Source: a bacterium
GTDB taxonomy: Bacteria; Elusimicrobiota; Elusimicrobia; UBA1565; UBA9628
Direction: 5' to 3'
Assembly: GCA_021822495.1 (NCBI GenBank)
Contig: JAKAQO010000008.1
Span: 1-64,000 of the forward strand
Length of the DNA: 64,000 nt
The notes beneath the pieces were generated by a model. That model searched no databases, was not told where the DNA came from, and worked only from the letters and a program-made list of their open reading frames with translations. Both the position numbers and the translations under genes were made by a program. The first letter of the stretch is position 1. Every line of letters starts with the position of its first letter. Below are positions 41,650 to 49,768 of the stretch, in pieces.

Positions 41650-42006
41650 ATGATGACGCCAGCCTTCTGAAAACCATAACATCCAAGGGCGGAACTTAAC
41701 TTCGCAAGTGCGTCTATGGTAAGATACATCGTTCCGCTGAGCTCGAATCCAACCATATGCTAATGTTGTAAAACTACCTCAAATGACGAGGAAGAAAATA
41801 ACTTGAAGACACAGAGAAGATGGAATATCGATTTCCGCTACAATGCAGGCAAACTCAGCTTCCGCTTAATTCAGCCAACAGATATTTCAAGGGCAAACTT
41901 GCATTGGATTTGAAAAAAGTCGACAAAAAGTCGACATGAAAGCCGGAAACAGAACTGAAATTAAGATTAAAATAAGCAAAATAATGCTTAAATAATAAAG
42001 ATAATC
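41650..42006. other. Non-coding A/T-rich stretch before tRNA-Gly
   Basis: About 360 bases with no convincing gene. Visible details: GTCGAC-AAAAA-GTCGAC (41919-41935), a pair of six-base palindromes; a small hairpin AAGCA...TGCTT (41974-41989); and a GATAAT box at 42000-42005 right next to the tRNA 5' end. Base composition follows the adjacent DUF262 gene rather than the housekeeping genes, so this may be the flank of an acquired island. Confidence 0.5.
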
Positions 42007-42077
42007 GCGGGCGTAGTTCAATGGTAGAATAGAAGCTTCCCAAGCTTCGGACGTGGGTTCGATTCCCATCGCCCGCT
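42007..42077 (+). tRNA. tRNA-Gly (anticodon CCC)
   Basis: A 71-nt cloverleaf. Acceptor GCGGGCG pairs with CGCCCGC (42070-42076), discriminator U at 42077. The D stem is GTTC/GAAT with loop AATGGTA, the anticodon stem GAAGC/GCTTC with loop TTCCCAA (anticodon CCC), and the T arm GTGGG-TTCGATT-CCCAT. CCA is not encoded. All stems pair. tRNA-Gly genes are common integration targets for tyrosine recombinases, and its last 17 bases recur downstream. Confidence 0.95.
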
Positions 42078-42230
42078 AAGTTTACTATTTCGAACCTCCA
42101 AGGGGAAGAATCGAAAGCGAGCCGCGCGCGTCCGGGGGACGAAAAGCGGGACGCAGTCCCGCGTCAGCGCGGCCGCCGGGCCGCAAAGGAGGAGCGAAGC
42201 GACGGGTGAGCGGGATTCCCATCGCCGGCT
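42061..42230 (+). repeat. tRNA-Gly 3' end repeated 153 bp downstream, possible att remnant
   Basis: GATTCCCATCGCCCGCT (42061-42077, tRNA 3' end) recurs as GATTCCCATCGCCGGCT (42214-42230), one mismatch in 17. The interval is GC-rich with a strong hairpin (GCGGGAC-GCA-GTCCCGC, 42146-42162). Such a duplicated tRNA end is what integration by a tyrosine recombinase leaves, but the gap is too short for an element, so a deleted island or a degenerate tRNA copy is possible. Confidence 0.45.
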
Positions 42231-42243
42231 CGTTCTATTTTGC

Positions 42244-42249
42244 TAGAAT
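42244..42249 (+). promoter_or_regulatory. Extended -10 box placed for a near-leaderless start
   Basis: TGC-TAGAAT ends eight bases before the GTG at 42258. No ribosome site is visible in between, so transcription would begin at or next to the start codon. Confidence 0.4.
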
Positions 42250-42257
42250 CTTCTTAG

Positions 42258-43265
42258 GTGCAATTCGTTCGCAATCGCCGTCATCATCAAAAAGCCAAGA
42301 AGAAGCGGTCAGCCTGTCTCCTGCTTTTGACCGTTCTATTGATTGGCCCCCTCAGCTCAAGTCTTCAAGCCGCTCCGGCAACCTTCATCACGGCGTTGCC
42401 GGTCTCTCAAGACCAACTCTTGGCCCGTTTTTCTTTTAATCCTACGCTCAGCTCAAACCCCTCCGCGCCTTCCGGCGGAACGCAACTGAATAACTACCAA
42501 TTTCCAGAGACCTTTCTCTACGGTCTCACCGATAAAATCGCTCTCGCCTTGGACGCCAGGCAAGGTTTTAGTTCCATGCAAGAAGGCCTCCCTCAAGGCA
42601 GTCAAAATTTAAGCGCCGCAGGCGCGGGAGACACCCTCGTTTTCGCCCGCTATACGCTTTTTAGCATTGATCATCCGGGAAATACCTTTCGCATCGCTCC
42701 TTTATTGGGAATGTATCTTCCCACCGGATACTATGACAAATCCAACGCCTCGGGGCTTTTACCCGCAGCTCTTCAAAACGGTTCGGGCTCGGTCGATCCC
42801 TTCCTGGGATTGACCGCCGCTTTTTACAACCGCCATTATGGTTGGAGTTGGGACGCGACTTACCGGCATAACCCGCCCGCTCCGGGGGGATTTGATTTGG
42901 GAGACGAAGCGAGAACTGACGGGGAATTTGAATTTCGCATTTTTCCGCATTCCCTTCCAAGCTCTTATTTGCCAAACGAGTTATGGGGAGTTTTTGAAAC
43001 CAATCTCATTTCCAACAACAGAAGCGAAATCGCGGGAAATCTCGACAGCGCCTCCGGCGGGTTTTCCTGGCTTTTTTGGTCGGGCTTTGATTATGCGACT
43101 CTTCACTGGGAACTGGGAGCCGAAGTCGGCATTCCTGTGGTTCAGAATTTAAACGGCCCCGGAGAAGTCAAACAAATCGTCTCTTTTCGACTCTTTTACG
43201 AATATTACCTCGCCATGCCGTCTTGGCGAAAGAAAAAACCAGCCCCACATCAAACCGGAATATGA
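42258..43265 (+). CDS. Predicted outer-membrane barrel protein
   Basis: 335 residues. A basic N-terminus and hydrophobic signal (SACLLLLTVLLIGPLSSSLQA) precede a beta-rich chain with many aromatic-terminated strands (LYGLTDKIALALDARQGF, FRIAPLLGMYLPTGYYD, WELGAEVGIPVVQN). The layout resembles the MetA-pathway/transporter-type barrels (PF13557-like): early LYGLTDKIAL strand, then P-T-G in the middle. Transport substrate unknown. Start GTG 42258; there is no Shine-Dalgarno, but a TAGAAT box lies eight bases upstream, suggesting a leaderless message. The stop overlaps the next gene's ATG by four bases. Confidence 0.6.
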   Translation: MQFVRNRRHHQKAKKKRSACLLLLTVLLIGPLSSSLQAAPATFITALPVSQDQLLARFSFNPTLSSNPSAPSGGTQLNNYQFPETFLYGLTDKIALALDARQGFSSMQEGLPQGSQNLSAAGAGDTLVFARYTLFSIDHPGNTFRIAPLLGMYLPTGYYDKSNASGLLPAALQNGSGSVDPFLGLTAAFYNRHYGWSWDATYRHNPPAPGGFDLGDEARTDGEFEFRIFPHSLPSSYLPNELWGVFETNLISNNRSEIAGNLDSASGGFSWLFWSGFDYATLHWELGAEVGIPVVQNLNGPGEVKQIVSFRLFYEYYLAMPSWRKKKPAPHQTGI

Positions 43266-43678
43266 AAAAAATCTTCTTCCTTCTAATAACGTTTCTTTGC
43301 GCCCTGCAATACTCTTCCTTTGCCATGCAAACAGTTTCGGACAAACAAAAAGCGATTCGGGCTATTCTTAAGGTCCAAGGCGTTTTTTCGCCCCGAGGTT
43401 TTTTCAATATCGAAGTACGCCTTTATCAACTCAAAGGCCTCAAGCGCTACCGATTTGATCTTAAAGATTCGCTCGCCATTCTCGATTTTGAGCCGGGCGT
43501 TTCCATCAGTTCTTCTTCCTTGAAAAATGTCATGGTTATGGCGGGATACCAGCCCGGGCCTGTGACAATCAAAGAAATAACTCTCTCTCAAATGAAAGAA
43601 AAAGGGCGCGGCTGGCTCGCGCCTCCGGCAGTCAACTCCCCATGGGCCTTTATCCGCTGGCTGGAACTGAATTTTTAG
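43262..43678 (+). CDS. Exported HMA-like small protein without the metal-binding cysteines
   Basis: About 138 residues with a signal peptide (IFFLLITFLCALQYSSFA). The mature part reads FFNIEVRLYQLKGLKRYRFDLKDSLAILDFEPGVSISSSSLKNVMVMAGYQPG. This follows the beta-alpha-beta-beta-alpha pattern of heavy-metal-associated domains (G-V-x-x-x-x-x-D-L, then A-x-x-x-F/Y-P, then A-G-Y), but the C-x-x-C loop is absent. It is coupled to the outer-membrane protein before it (ATGA). Possibly a folded partner of the barrel. The metal role is doubtful. Confidence 0.5.
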   Translation: MKKIFFLLITFLCALQYSSFAMQTVSDKQKAIRAILKVQGVFSPRGFFNIEVRLYQLKGLKRYRFDLKDSLAILDFEPGVSISSSSLKNVMVMAGYQPGPVTIKEITLSQMKEKGRGWLAPPAVNSPWAFIRWLELNF

Positions 43679-43699
43679 CCTATTCCCTCTTTTGTTTTG

Positions 43700-43705
43700 T
43701 AGAAT
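43700..43705 (+). promoter_or_regulatory. -10 box placed for a leaderless MFS transcript
   Basis: TAGAAT ends six bases before the GTG at 43712, so the predicted transcription start coincides with the start codon. No -35 or ribosome site is evident. Confidence 0.4.
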
Positions 43706-43711
43706 AGTTTT

Positions 43712-44938
43712 GTGAGTTCGGCCCAAAAGAAAAGCGTTTTACTTCCTATTTTTCTCATCGTCGCCGTCGACATCATGGGGCTGACTCTCATCCTGCCACT
43801 CCTTCCGTTTTACGCGGAAAGATACGGCGCCACTCCTCAAACCGTCGGTCTTTTAATCGCCACCTATGCCTTTTGCCAACTGATTGCCGGACCTATTCTC
43901 GGCAAACTGTCCGACCGCTTCGGCCGCCGCCCACTTCTCATCGTCAGCCAAATTGGCACCTTCGCGGGCTTTTTAGTTTTGGGATGGGCCAAAACCCTTT
44001 TTTGGATATTCTTTTCGCGATTTTTAGATGGAATCACCGCCGGCAATCTCTCTCTAGCCCAGGCCTATATTTCAGACGTCACCGCTCCGGAAGACCGGGC
44101 AAAGTCCTTTGGAGTCATCGGCATCGCCTTTGGTCTTGGCTTTCTCATCGGCCCTGCCTTGTCGGGTTTTTTGTCGCAATACAGCTACGCCTATCCCGCT
44201 TATCTCGCGGCCGCGCTTTCTTTTACCAGCATTCTCTGCACTTATTTTCTCTTGCCACAGGCAATTCCTCACCAGGAAGAAGAATCCGGGCCGGGAGGGA
44301 AACGCTTGGGGCTCTTGAATTGGGGAAGCTACATAGACTATTTCAAACGGCCGGAGCTTGCGCCTCTTCTTGTTGAATTTGCGCTTTTCTGCCTGATGTT
44401 TTCTCTTTTTATCCAGGGCTTTGCTCTTTTCGCGCAAAGAAGGTTTTTTATCCATGGTCATCCCTTTGGTCCCAAGGAAGTGGGATATCTCTACGCCTAT
44501 TCCGGTTTTCTAGGTCTTATCGTTCAAGGCGGTCTTTTAGGACGCCTGGTTAAACGCTACGGCGAAAAATCTCTCGCTCGTACCGGATTTATCTCTGCTG
44601 CATTAGGCCTTGTCTTTTTAGCCTTTGACCATCCTATTCTGATGCTCATTCCCATTTTCACCGCGACCGCTTTTGGAACCGGAGTATTAAGACCGGCCTT
44701 GACCAGCCTCATTACCCGGGTGACCAGCCGCAAGGAACAAGGGGTGGTTCTGGGGCTGACCCAATCTCTCAACTCTGTTGCCTCGATTTTTTCGCCTCTT
44801 TTGGCGGGATATTTAATAGGAAAAGGAGATTTGGCCGCTTGGGCGCTGATTGCGGCTCTTTTTTCAGGAATAGGGTTTATCCTCATCTCCCGAAGAACAG
44901 AACCTCAAGTCTCTCAAGCGACTCAATCTATCAACTAA
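43712..44938 (+). CDS. MFS transporter, TetA/multidrug exporter-like
   Basis: 408 residues with 12 predicted membrane helices. Motif A is intact in the loop after helix 2 (GKLSDRFGRRPLL). Helix 1 has VDIMGLTLILPLLPFY, helix 4/5 has RFLDGITAGNLSLAQAYISDVT followed by P-E-D-R-A-K-S-F-G and GLGFLIGPALSG, all typical of the drug:H+ antiporter-1 group including TetA. It probably exports small molecules at the inner membrane, substrate unknown. GTG start at 43712 lacks a ribosome site. Palindromic repeats lie downstream and may terminate transcription. Confidence 0.85.
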   Translation: MSSAQKKSVLLPIFLIVAVDIMGLTLILPLLPFYAERYGATPQTVGLLIATYAFCQLIAGPILGKLSDRFGRRPLLIVSQIGTFAGFLVLGWAKTLFWIFFSRFLDGITAGNLSLAQAYISDVTAPEDRAKSFGVIGIAFGLGFLIGPALSGFLSQYSYAYPAYLAAALSFTSILCTYFLLPQAIPHQEEESGPGGKRLGLLNWGSYIDYFKRPELAPLLVEFALFCLMFSLFIQGFALFAQRRFFIHGHPFGPKEVGYLYAYSGFLGLIVQGGLLGRLVKRYGEKSLARTGFISAALGLVFLAFDHPILMLIPIFTATAFGTGVLRPALTSLITRVTSRKEQGVVLGLTQSLNSVASIFSPLLAGYLIGKGDLAAWALIAALFSGIGFILISRRTEPQVSQATQSIN

Positions 44939-44942
44939 AGAA

Positions 44943-45032
44943 CAAAGGGGACTGTGCCTTTTCCTCATAATTCTTAGGGACGGCGCTGTCCCGACCTTAA
45001 GATTATGAAGAAAGGGACTGTCCCCTTTTTAG
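44943..45032. repeat. Cluster of GGGACTGTCCC-type palindromes
   Basis: Three related elements: CAAAGGGGACTGTGCCTTTT (44943-44962), GGGACGGCGCTGTCCC (44977-44992) and AAAGGGACTGTCCCCTTTTT (45011-45030). The last can act as a hairpin terminator with a T-run. The same core recurs at 55900-55920. Such GGGACTGTCCC units resemble REP-type repeats mobilised by REP-associated transposases, although no such transposase is in the window. Confidence 0.6.
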
Positions 45033-45041
45033 GAGGAAGTT

Positions 45042-46064
45042 ATGCAATTAGGAATGATCGGACTGGGAAGAATGGGCGCGAATATCGTCAGGCGGCTTAC
45101 AAACGACGGACATGACTGCGTCGTTTATGACGTGAGTCCGGAGGCGGTTAAAAATCTAACCGGGCCCCACATCACGGGGGCAACGTCTCTTAAAGATTTT
45201 GTTTCAAAACTCAAAACGCCGAGAGCCATTTGGATCATGGTTCCAGCCGCGGTCACAGGATCAACGGTTGATGAAGTTTCCGCTCTTCTTGAGAAAGACG
45301 ACGTCATTATTGACGGAGGAAACAGCTATTATCTCGATGACATCCAACGATCCAAACAATTAAAATCCAAGGGCATTCATTACGTTGATTGCGGAACCAG
45401 CGGCGGCATTTTTGGTCTTGAACGCGGCTATTGCTTGATGATTGGAGGCGAAAAACCTGTTATCGAACGACTAGACCCGATTTTTAAGACCATCGCTCCG
45501 GGAGTCGAAGCCGCGCCCAGAACTTCGGGCAAAACGGGAAACCCTTCGACGGCCGAACAAGGATACCTCCATTGCGGCCCCAATGGCGCGGGGCACTTTG
45601 TCAAAATGGTTCACAACGGAATCGAATACGGCCTCATGGCGGCTTACGCGGAAGGACTCAACATTCTCAAAAACGCGAATGCCGGGCTTCGTTCCCATGA
45701 GAAAGACGCGGAAACCGCCCCCATGAGAAATCCAGAGGCCTATCAATATCAGATTAACACTTCTGAAGTGGCGGAAGTTTGGAGACGGGGTAGCGTGGTC
45801 GCCTCCTGGCTTCTGGATTTAACGGCCAAGGCCCTTGCAACGGACGCGAACCTTTCGGAATTTTCCGGCCGGGTTTCCGACTCTGGAGAAGGACGCTGGA
45901 CGGCTCTAGCCGCGATTGATGAAGGGGTTCCCGCGCCAGTCATCAATGCCGCTCTCTTTGCCCGCTTTGAATCCCAAGGGAAATCGAGTTACGCAAATAA
46001 AGTTCTTTCGGCCATGCGAAAAGAATTTGGCGGTCACGCGGAAAAAAAGGAAAAGGGGGCTTAA
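45042..46064 (+). CDS. gnd: 6-phosphogluconate dehydrogenase, short form
   Basis: 340 residues; oxidises and decarboxylates 6-phosphogluconate to ribulose 5-phosphate in the oxidative pentose phosphate pathway. The Rossmann motif is MIGLGRMGANIVRRL, followed by IDGGNSYYLDD and the substrate/catalytic segment GPNGAGHFVKMVHNGIEYG (Lys and His-Asn). Length corresponds to the short GndA-like form rather than the 470-residue type. AGGAGG lies eight bases before the ATG. It is four bases upstream of zwf, forming a pentose-phosphate operon with the kinase that follows. The C-terminal Lys-rich tail is ordinary. Confidence 0.9.
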   Translation: MQLGMIGLGRMGANIVRRLTNDGHDCVVYDVSPEAVKNLTGPHITGATSLKDFVSKLKTPRAIWIMVPAAVTGSTVDEVSALLEKDDVIIDGGNSYYLDDIQRSKQLKSKGIHYVDCGTSGGIFGLERGYCLMIGGEKPVIERLDPIFKTIAPGVEAAPRTSGKTGNPSTAEQGYLHCGPNGAGHFVKMVHNGIEYGLMAAYAEGLNILKNANAGLRSHEKDAETAPMRNPEAYQYQINTSEVAEVWRRGSVVASWLLDLTAKALATDANLSEFSGRVSDSGEGRWTALAAIDEGVPAPVINAALFARFESQGKSSYANKVLSAMRKEFGGHAEKKEKGA

Positions 46065-46068
46065 AAAC

Positions 46069-47487
46069 ATGAGCATTCATAAGACCGTCCCAACGCCCTC
46101 CGACGCCTTGGTTATTTTTGGCGCAACGGGAGATTTGGCGCACAAAAAAATATTCCCATCTCTGTATGCAATGGTCAAACGCGGGGTCTTGAACGTTCCC
46201 ATTATTGGAGTCGCTTTTTCCAATTGGACGCTTGAGGATCTTAAGAATCGAATCAAGGACAGCATCCGTCAAATGGGGGATTTCGACCCGGAAGTTTTGA
46301 ATAAACTCCTCTCTCTTTTTCGCTACGTGGACGGAGACTATCAAAACCCGGAAACTTTTGCGGCTCTCAAAGAGGCCCTTGGAAATTCGACATGTCCGGC
46401 GCATTATCTCGCCATTCCGCCGTCTCTTTTCGCGACCGTCATTAAAGACCTGGGACAATCAGGACTTTCCAAGTGCGCGCGCGTCATCGTTGAAAAGCCT
46501 TTTGGGCGAGACCTCGCTTCCGCCCAAGAACTAAACCGAGTCGCTCAAGAGGTGTTTCCAGAATCTTCTATTTTCCGCATCGATCATTTTCTGGGCAAGG
46601 AGGAAATCGAAAACATCCTTTATTTTCGCTTTGCTAATTCGTTTTTGGAGCCTCTTTGGAACAACCACTACATCTCTTCAATCCAGATTACTCATTGCGA
46701 GAGTTTCGGCGTCGAGGGCCGTGGGAAATTTTATGACAACGTGGGTTGTTTAAAAGACGTCATTCAAAACCATCTTTTCCAGATCGTCTCTCTTTTAGCC
46801 ATGGAACCGCCATCAACCCAGGAGGTCGAATCTTACCGCAATGAAAAGGCGAAAGTCTTTCAGGCCATGCGCCCACTCAAGGCCGATGATCTCGTGCGCG
46901 GACAATTTATCGGATATCAAAACGAACCCGGCGTCGCTAAAAATTCCGACACCGAGACTTATTGCGCCTTGCGCCTTTTCATCGATTCCTGGAGATGGGC
47001 GGGAGTGCCGTGGTATTTAAGATCCGGAAAATCCCTGCCAACGAACGCCGCCGAGATTTTCGTCAAATTTAAATCTCCGCCGCAAAAATTATTCGCGGAT
47101 TCTGATTCTCAAGGAAATTCTCTCCGCTTTCGCCTCGCCCCTTACTCGGTTATTGCGCTAGCCGCGCGGGTCAAACGCCCCGGAGAAAAATTCATCGGCG
47201 ATCAAAAAGAGCTTTTTCTTCTGGACTCCCAACCGGAAAAACAAGCGCCTTACGAACGGCTTTTAGGCGACGCCCTGGCCGGAAACGGCGCGCTTTTCAC
47301 TCGGCAAGATTCCGTTGAAGCCGCCTGGGCGACTCTCGATGACGTTTTGACCTATCATCACCCCGCCCATCCCTATAGGCCGGGAACCTGGGGACCGGAG
47401 GAAGCCAATGCCCTCATCGCCCTTCATGGCGGATGGCATGACCCGACCCCGCGCCGAGATCCCGCGGATTTAAAGCTCAAGACGTAA
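46069..47487 (+). CDS. zwf: Glucose-6-phosphate 1-dehydrogenase
   Basis: 472 residues; first enzyme of the oxidative pentose phosphate pathway. The nucleotide-binding start is LVIFGATGDLAHKKIFPSLY, the catalytic segment FRIDHFLGKEEIENIL (His of R-I-D-H), and VEKPFGRDLASAQ and WAGVPWYLRSGK are further signatures. Start set at ATG 46069 after gnd; an upstream frame overlapping gnd by 150 bases is not used. It is coupled to gnd and a ROK kinase, so glucose phosphorylation, oxidation and decarboxylation are encoded together. Confidence 0.95.
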   Translation: MSIHKTVPTPSDALVIFGATGDLAHKKIFPSLYAMVKRGVLNVPIIGVAFSNWTLEDLKNRIKDSIRQMGDFDPEVLNKLLSLFRYVDGDYQNPETFAALKEALGNSTCPAHYLAIPPSLFATVIKDLGQSGLSKCARVIVEKPFGRDLASAQELNRVAQEVFPESSIFRIDHFLGKEEIENILYFRFANSFLEPLWNNHYISSIQITHCESFGVEGRGKFYDNVGCLKDVIQNHLFQIVSLLAMEPPSTQEVESYRNEKAKVFQAMRPLKADDLVRGQFIGYQNEPGVAKNSDTETYCALRLFIDSWRWAGVPWYLRSGKSLPTNAAEIFVKFKSPPQKLFADSDSQGNSLRFRLAPYSVIALAARVKRPGEKFIGDQKELFLLDSQPEKQAPYERLLGDALAGNGALFTRQDSVEAAWATLDDVLTYHHPAHPYRPGTWGPEEANALIALHGGWHDPTPRRDPADLKLKT

Positions 47488-47514
47488 AAGGAAAATTTCC
47501 AAGGCTCTCTTCCC

Positions 47515-48189
47515 ATGAATAAAATCGAAAATCCAAAAAAGATTCTGGTCATTGATGTGGGCGGAACTCACGTTAAAGTTTTAGCGAGCGGACAAAAGAC
47601 CGCGCTCAAAATTCCCTCCGGCAAGACGATGACGGCTTCCCGCATGGTTGCCGCCGTAAAAAAGGCGGCAAAAAGTTGGGATTATCAAGCCGTCTCCATC
47701 GGATACCCCGGACCCTTGATCGGCGGAAAACCTCTTCACGAACCGTTTAATCTTGGAGGGGGATGGGTGGGTTTTGATTTTAGAAAAGCCTTTGGGCGCC
47801 CTGTCAAAATCGTTAATGACGCCGCCATGCAGGCCCTGGGAAGTTACGGCGGCAAGGGCCGAATGTTATTTTTGGGTCTCGGCACCGGACTTGGAACGGC
47901 CCTCATTATTGACGGCATTTTAGAGCCAATGGAGATCGCCCATCTTCCCTATAAAAACGGAAAAACCTACGAGGACTTTTTAGGAATACGGGGACTTGAA
48001 AAATCCGGAAAGAAAAAATGGCGCAAGCACGTTTTTGAAATTGCGCAAAAACTCAAAGAAGCCTTGGAAGCCGATACCGTCGTTTTGGGCGGGGGAAACG
48101 CCAAAAAACTTAAAGATTTTCCGCCTGATTTTAAAATGGTCGCCAACGACAATGCCTTTATCGGAGGGTTTAGGCTTTGGACAAGATAA
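47515..48189 (+). CDS. ROK-family sugar kinase, polyphosphate glucokinase-like
   Basis: 224 residues. The phosphate-binding loop is VIDVGGTHVKVLASG; further signatures are YPGPLIGG, VNDAAMQALGSYGGKGRMLFLGLGTGLGTALI and VLGGGNAKKL. This short ROK form with G-L-G-T-G-L-G-T-A resembles polyphosphate/ATP glucokinases. It lacks the C-x-C-G-x-x-G-C zinc motif of regulatory ROK proteins. Located after zwf, it would supply glucose 6-phosphate. The last 13 bases overlap the TTG start of the ABC ATPase gene. Confidence 0.75.
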   Translation: MNKIENPKKILVIDVGGTHVKVLASGQKTALKIPSGKTMTASRMVAAVKKAAKSWDYQAVSIGYPGPLIGGKPLHEPFNLGGGWVGFDFRKAFGRPVKIVNDAAMQALGSYGGKGRMLFLGLGTGLGTALIIDGILEPMEIAHLPYKNGKTYEDFLGIRGLEKSGKKKWRKHVFEIAQKLKEALEADTVVLGGGNAKKLKDFPPDFKMVANDNAFIGGFRLWTR

Positions 48190-48983
48190 TCGAAGTCCAG
48201 AATCTTTCCAAACATTTCGGGGAATTTGAAGCGGTCGGCGGAATCTCTTTTGACGTAAAAAAAGGGGAAATATTTTCCTTGTTAGGGCCCAACGGCGCGG
48301 GGAAAACAACGACGATTAAAATGCTGACCACCCTCATTGAGCCTTCTTCCGGACTCATCCACATCGGCGGAATTAATCTCGCCGAAAATAAAATCGCCAT
48401 CAGAAAGCAATTTGGAATCGTCTTTCAAGACTCAAGCCTGGATGAGGACTTGACCGCGCAAGAAAATATGTTTTTCCATGCGGTTCTCTATGGACTCAAC
48501 CGCTCAAAACGCCAAACCAATATTGAGACCCTTCTGAAATTTTTCGGGTTATGGGAAAGACGAAACGATTTAGTCAAACATTTTTCCGGCGGAATGAAAA
48601 AACGTCTTGAAATCGCGCGGGCTTTATCTCACGAGCCGCCGCTTCTTTTTCTGGATGAGCCCACCTCGGGCCTTGACCCTCAAAATCGAAGCCGACTCTG
48701 GGAATACCTTAAAGATCTCAATAAAAAGATGAACATGACGATTTTCTTGACCACCCACTCCATGGAGGAAGTCGAAAAAGTATCGGAACGTATTGTGATT
48801 ATCGATCACGGAAAAATTTCGGCGGAAGGAACGCCCGAATCCATTAAAGCCGGAACGAAATCCGACACCTTGGAGGAAGCTTTTCTCGCTTTAACCGGAC
48901 GCGATATTCGGGAAGACGCTCCCGCTCTCACCGATCAGATGCGAAAGGGACGTCTTTTGTGGAGCGGAGGTAAAAAGAAGTGA
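48177..48983 (+). CDS. ABC-2 type exporter ATPase
   Basis: 268 residues. Walker A is GPNGAGKTTT, the Q-loop is GIVFQDSSLDEDL, the signature FSGGMKKRLEIARALS, Walker B LLFLDEPTSGLDP and the H-loop TTHSMEEVE. This is the DrrA/NodI-like ATPase that drives ABC-2 drug, lipid or polysaccharide export. TTG start at 48177 lies within the kinase 3' end. The stop overlaps the permease GTG by four bases. Substrate unknown. Confidence 0.9.
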   Translation: MDKIIEVQNLSKHFGEFEAVGGISFDVKKGEIFSLLGPNGAGKTTTIKMLTTLIEPSSGLIHIGGINLAENKIAIRKQFGIVFQDSSLDEDLTAQENMFFHAVLYGLNRSKRQTNIETLLKFFGLWERRNDLVKHFSGGMKKRLEIARALSHEPPLLFLDEPTSGLDPQNRSRLWEYLKDLNKKMNMTIFLTTHSMEEVEKVSERIVIIDHGKISAEGTPESIKAGTKSDTLEEAFLALTGRDIREDAPALTDQMRKGRLLWSGGKKK

Positions 48984-49726
48984 ACGCGATTTGGGCTTTA
49001 TGGCTCAGACAGATTAAGCGCTACTTAAGATCGCGCTCGCGCCTGATTGGATCTCTGGGACAACCCCTTCTTTTTTTATTGGCACTGGGATTTGGTTTTG
49101 GCCCGATTTTCAAAAAAGCCGGAGGGGGAAATTATATTCAATTCTTGACTCCGGGAGTCGTGGCTATGGGCGTCTTATTTACGGCTATTTTTTCCGGGAT
49201 TGAAATCATCTGGGACCGTCAATTCGGATTTTTGAAAGAAACCCTGGTCGCCCCGGTTTCCCGAATTTATATCATGCTGGGCCGAACCCTCGGAGGAGCG
49301 ACGGTTGCCGTCATCCAGGGAATTCTGGTTCTGACGATTGCGACATTGGTGGGATTTAAATGGAGTTCTCCGCTTGGAATTTTTCCGGCGCTCTGCTTTA
49401 TGTTTCTTATCGCTGTTTTATTTACCGCCTTGGGAACCGGAATCGCTTCCATCCTCGAGGATATGCAGGGCTTTCAAATCATCATGAATTTTCTCGTCAT
49501 GCCCATCTTCTTTTTTTCGGGTTCCCTTTTTCCGCTCTCGGGGTTGCCTCCTTTTCTCGGAGTTTTATCCGCCTTTAACCCCCTCACCTACGGAGTCGAG
49601 GGCTTAAGACTTTCGCTTTTAGGCGGAAGCCTTTTGCGGATGGGAATAGACATTCTCGTTCTTTTTAGTTTTTCAAGCGCTCTTCTTTTGATCGGGTCAT
49701 GGTTGTTTGAAAAGATACAAATCTAA
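48980..49726 (+). CDS. ABC-2 type exporter permease
   Basis: 248 residues with six membrane segments (LIGSLGQPLLFLLALGFGFG, VVAMGVLFTAIFSGI, a segment around 105-130, LCFMFLIAVLFTALGTGI, FLVMPIFFFSGSLFPLSG, a last segment ILVLFSFSSALLLIGSWLF). NPLTYGVEGLR before the last helix is a hallmark of ABC-2 permeases, as is the F-x-x-G-x-x-F/x-P segment. GTG start overlaps the ATPase stop. With the ATPase it forms a complete two-gene exporter. Confidence 0.9.
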   Translation: MNAIWALWLRQIKRYLRSRSRLIGSLGQPLLFLLALGFGFGPIFKKAGGGNYIQFLTPGVVAMGVLFTAIFSGIEIIWDRQFGFLKETLVAPVSRIYIMLGRTLGGATVAVIQGILVLTIATLVGFKWSSPLGIFPALCFMFLIAVLFTALGTGIASILEDMQGFQIIMNFLVMPIFFFSGSLFPLSGLPPFLGVLSAFNPLTYGVEGLRLSLLGGSLLRMGIDILVLFSFSSALLLIGSWLFEKIQI

Positions 49727-49751
49727 TCTCCTCTTAAATCAGCGAATTGGA

Positions 49752-49757
49752 TATAAT
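49752..49757 (+). promoter_or_regulatory. -10 box close to the SpoIID-protein start
   Basis: TATAAT ends 11 bases before the ATG at 49769 with no ribosome site between, consistent with a very short or absent 5' leader. Confidence 0.4.
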
Positions 49758-49768
49758 TAATCATCCCC

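Noticed and set aside
41855..42069. Minus-strand open frames over tRNA-Gly
   Set aside because: They overlap a perfectly folding tRNA and have no protein-like features.
45916..46068. Upstream in-frame extension of zwf
   Set aside because: It lies in the gnd coding sequence, has no ribosome site, and the glucose-6-phosphate dehydrogenase family begins just after ATG 46069.
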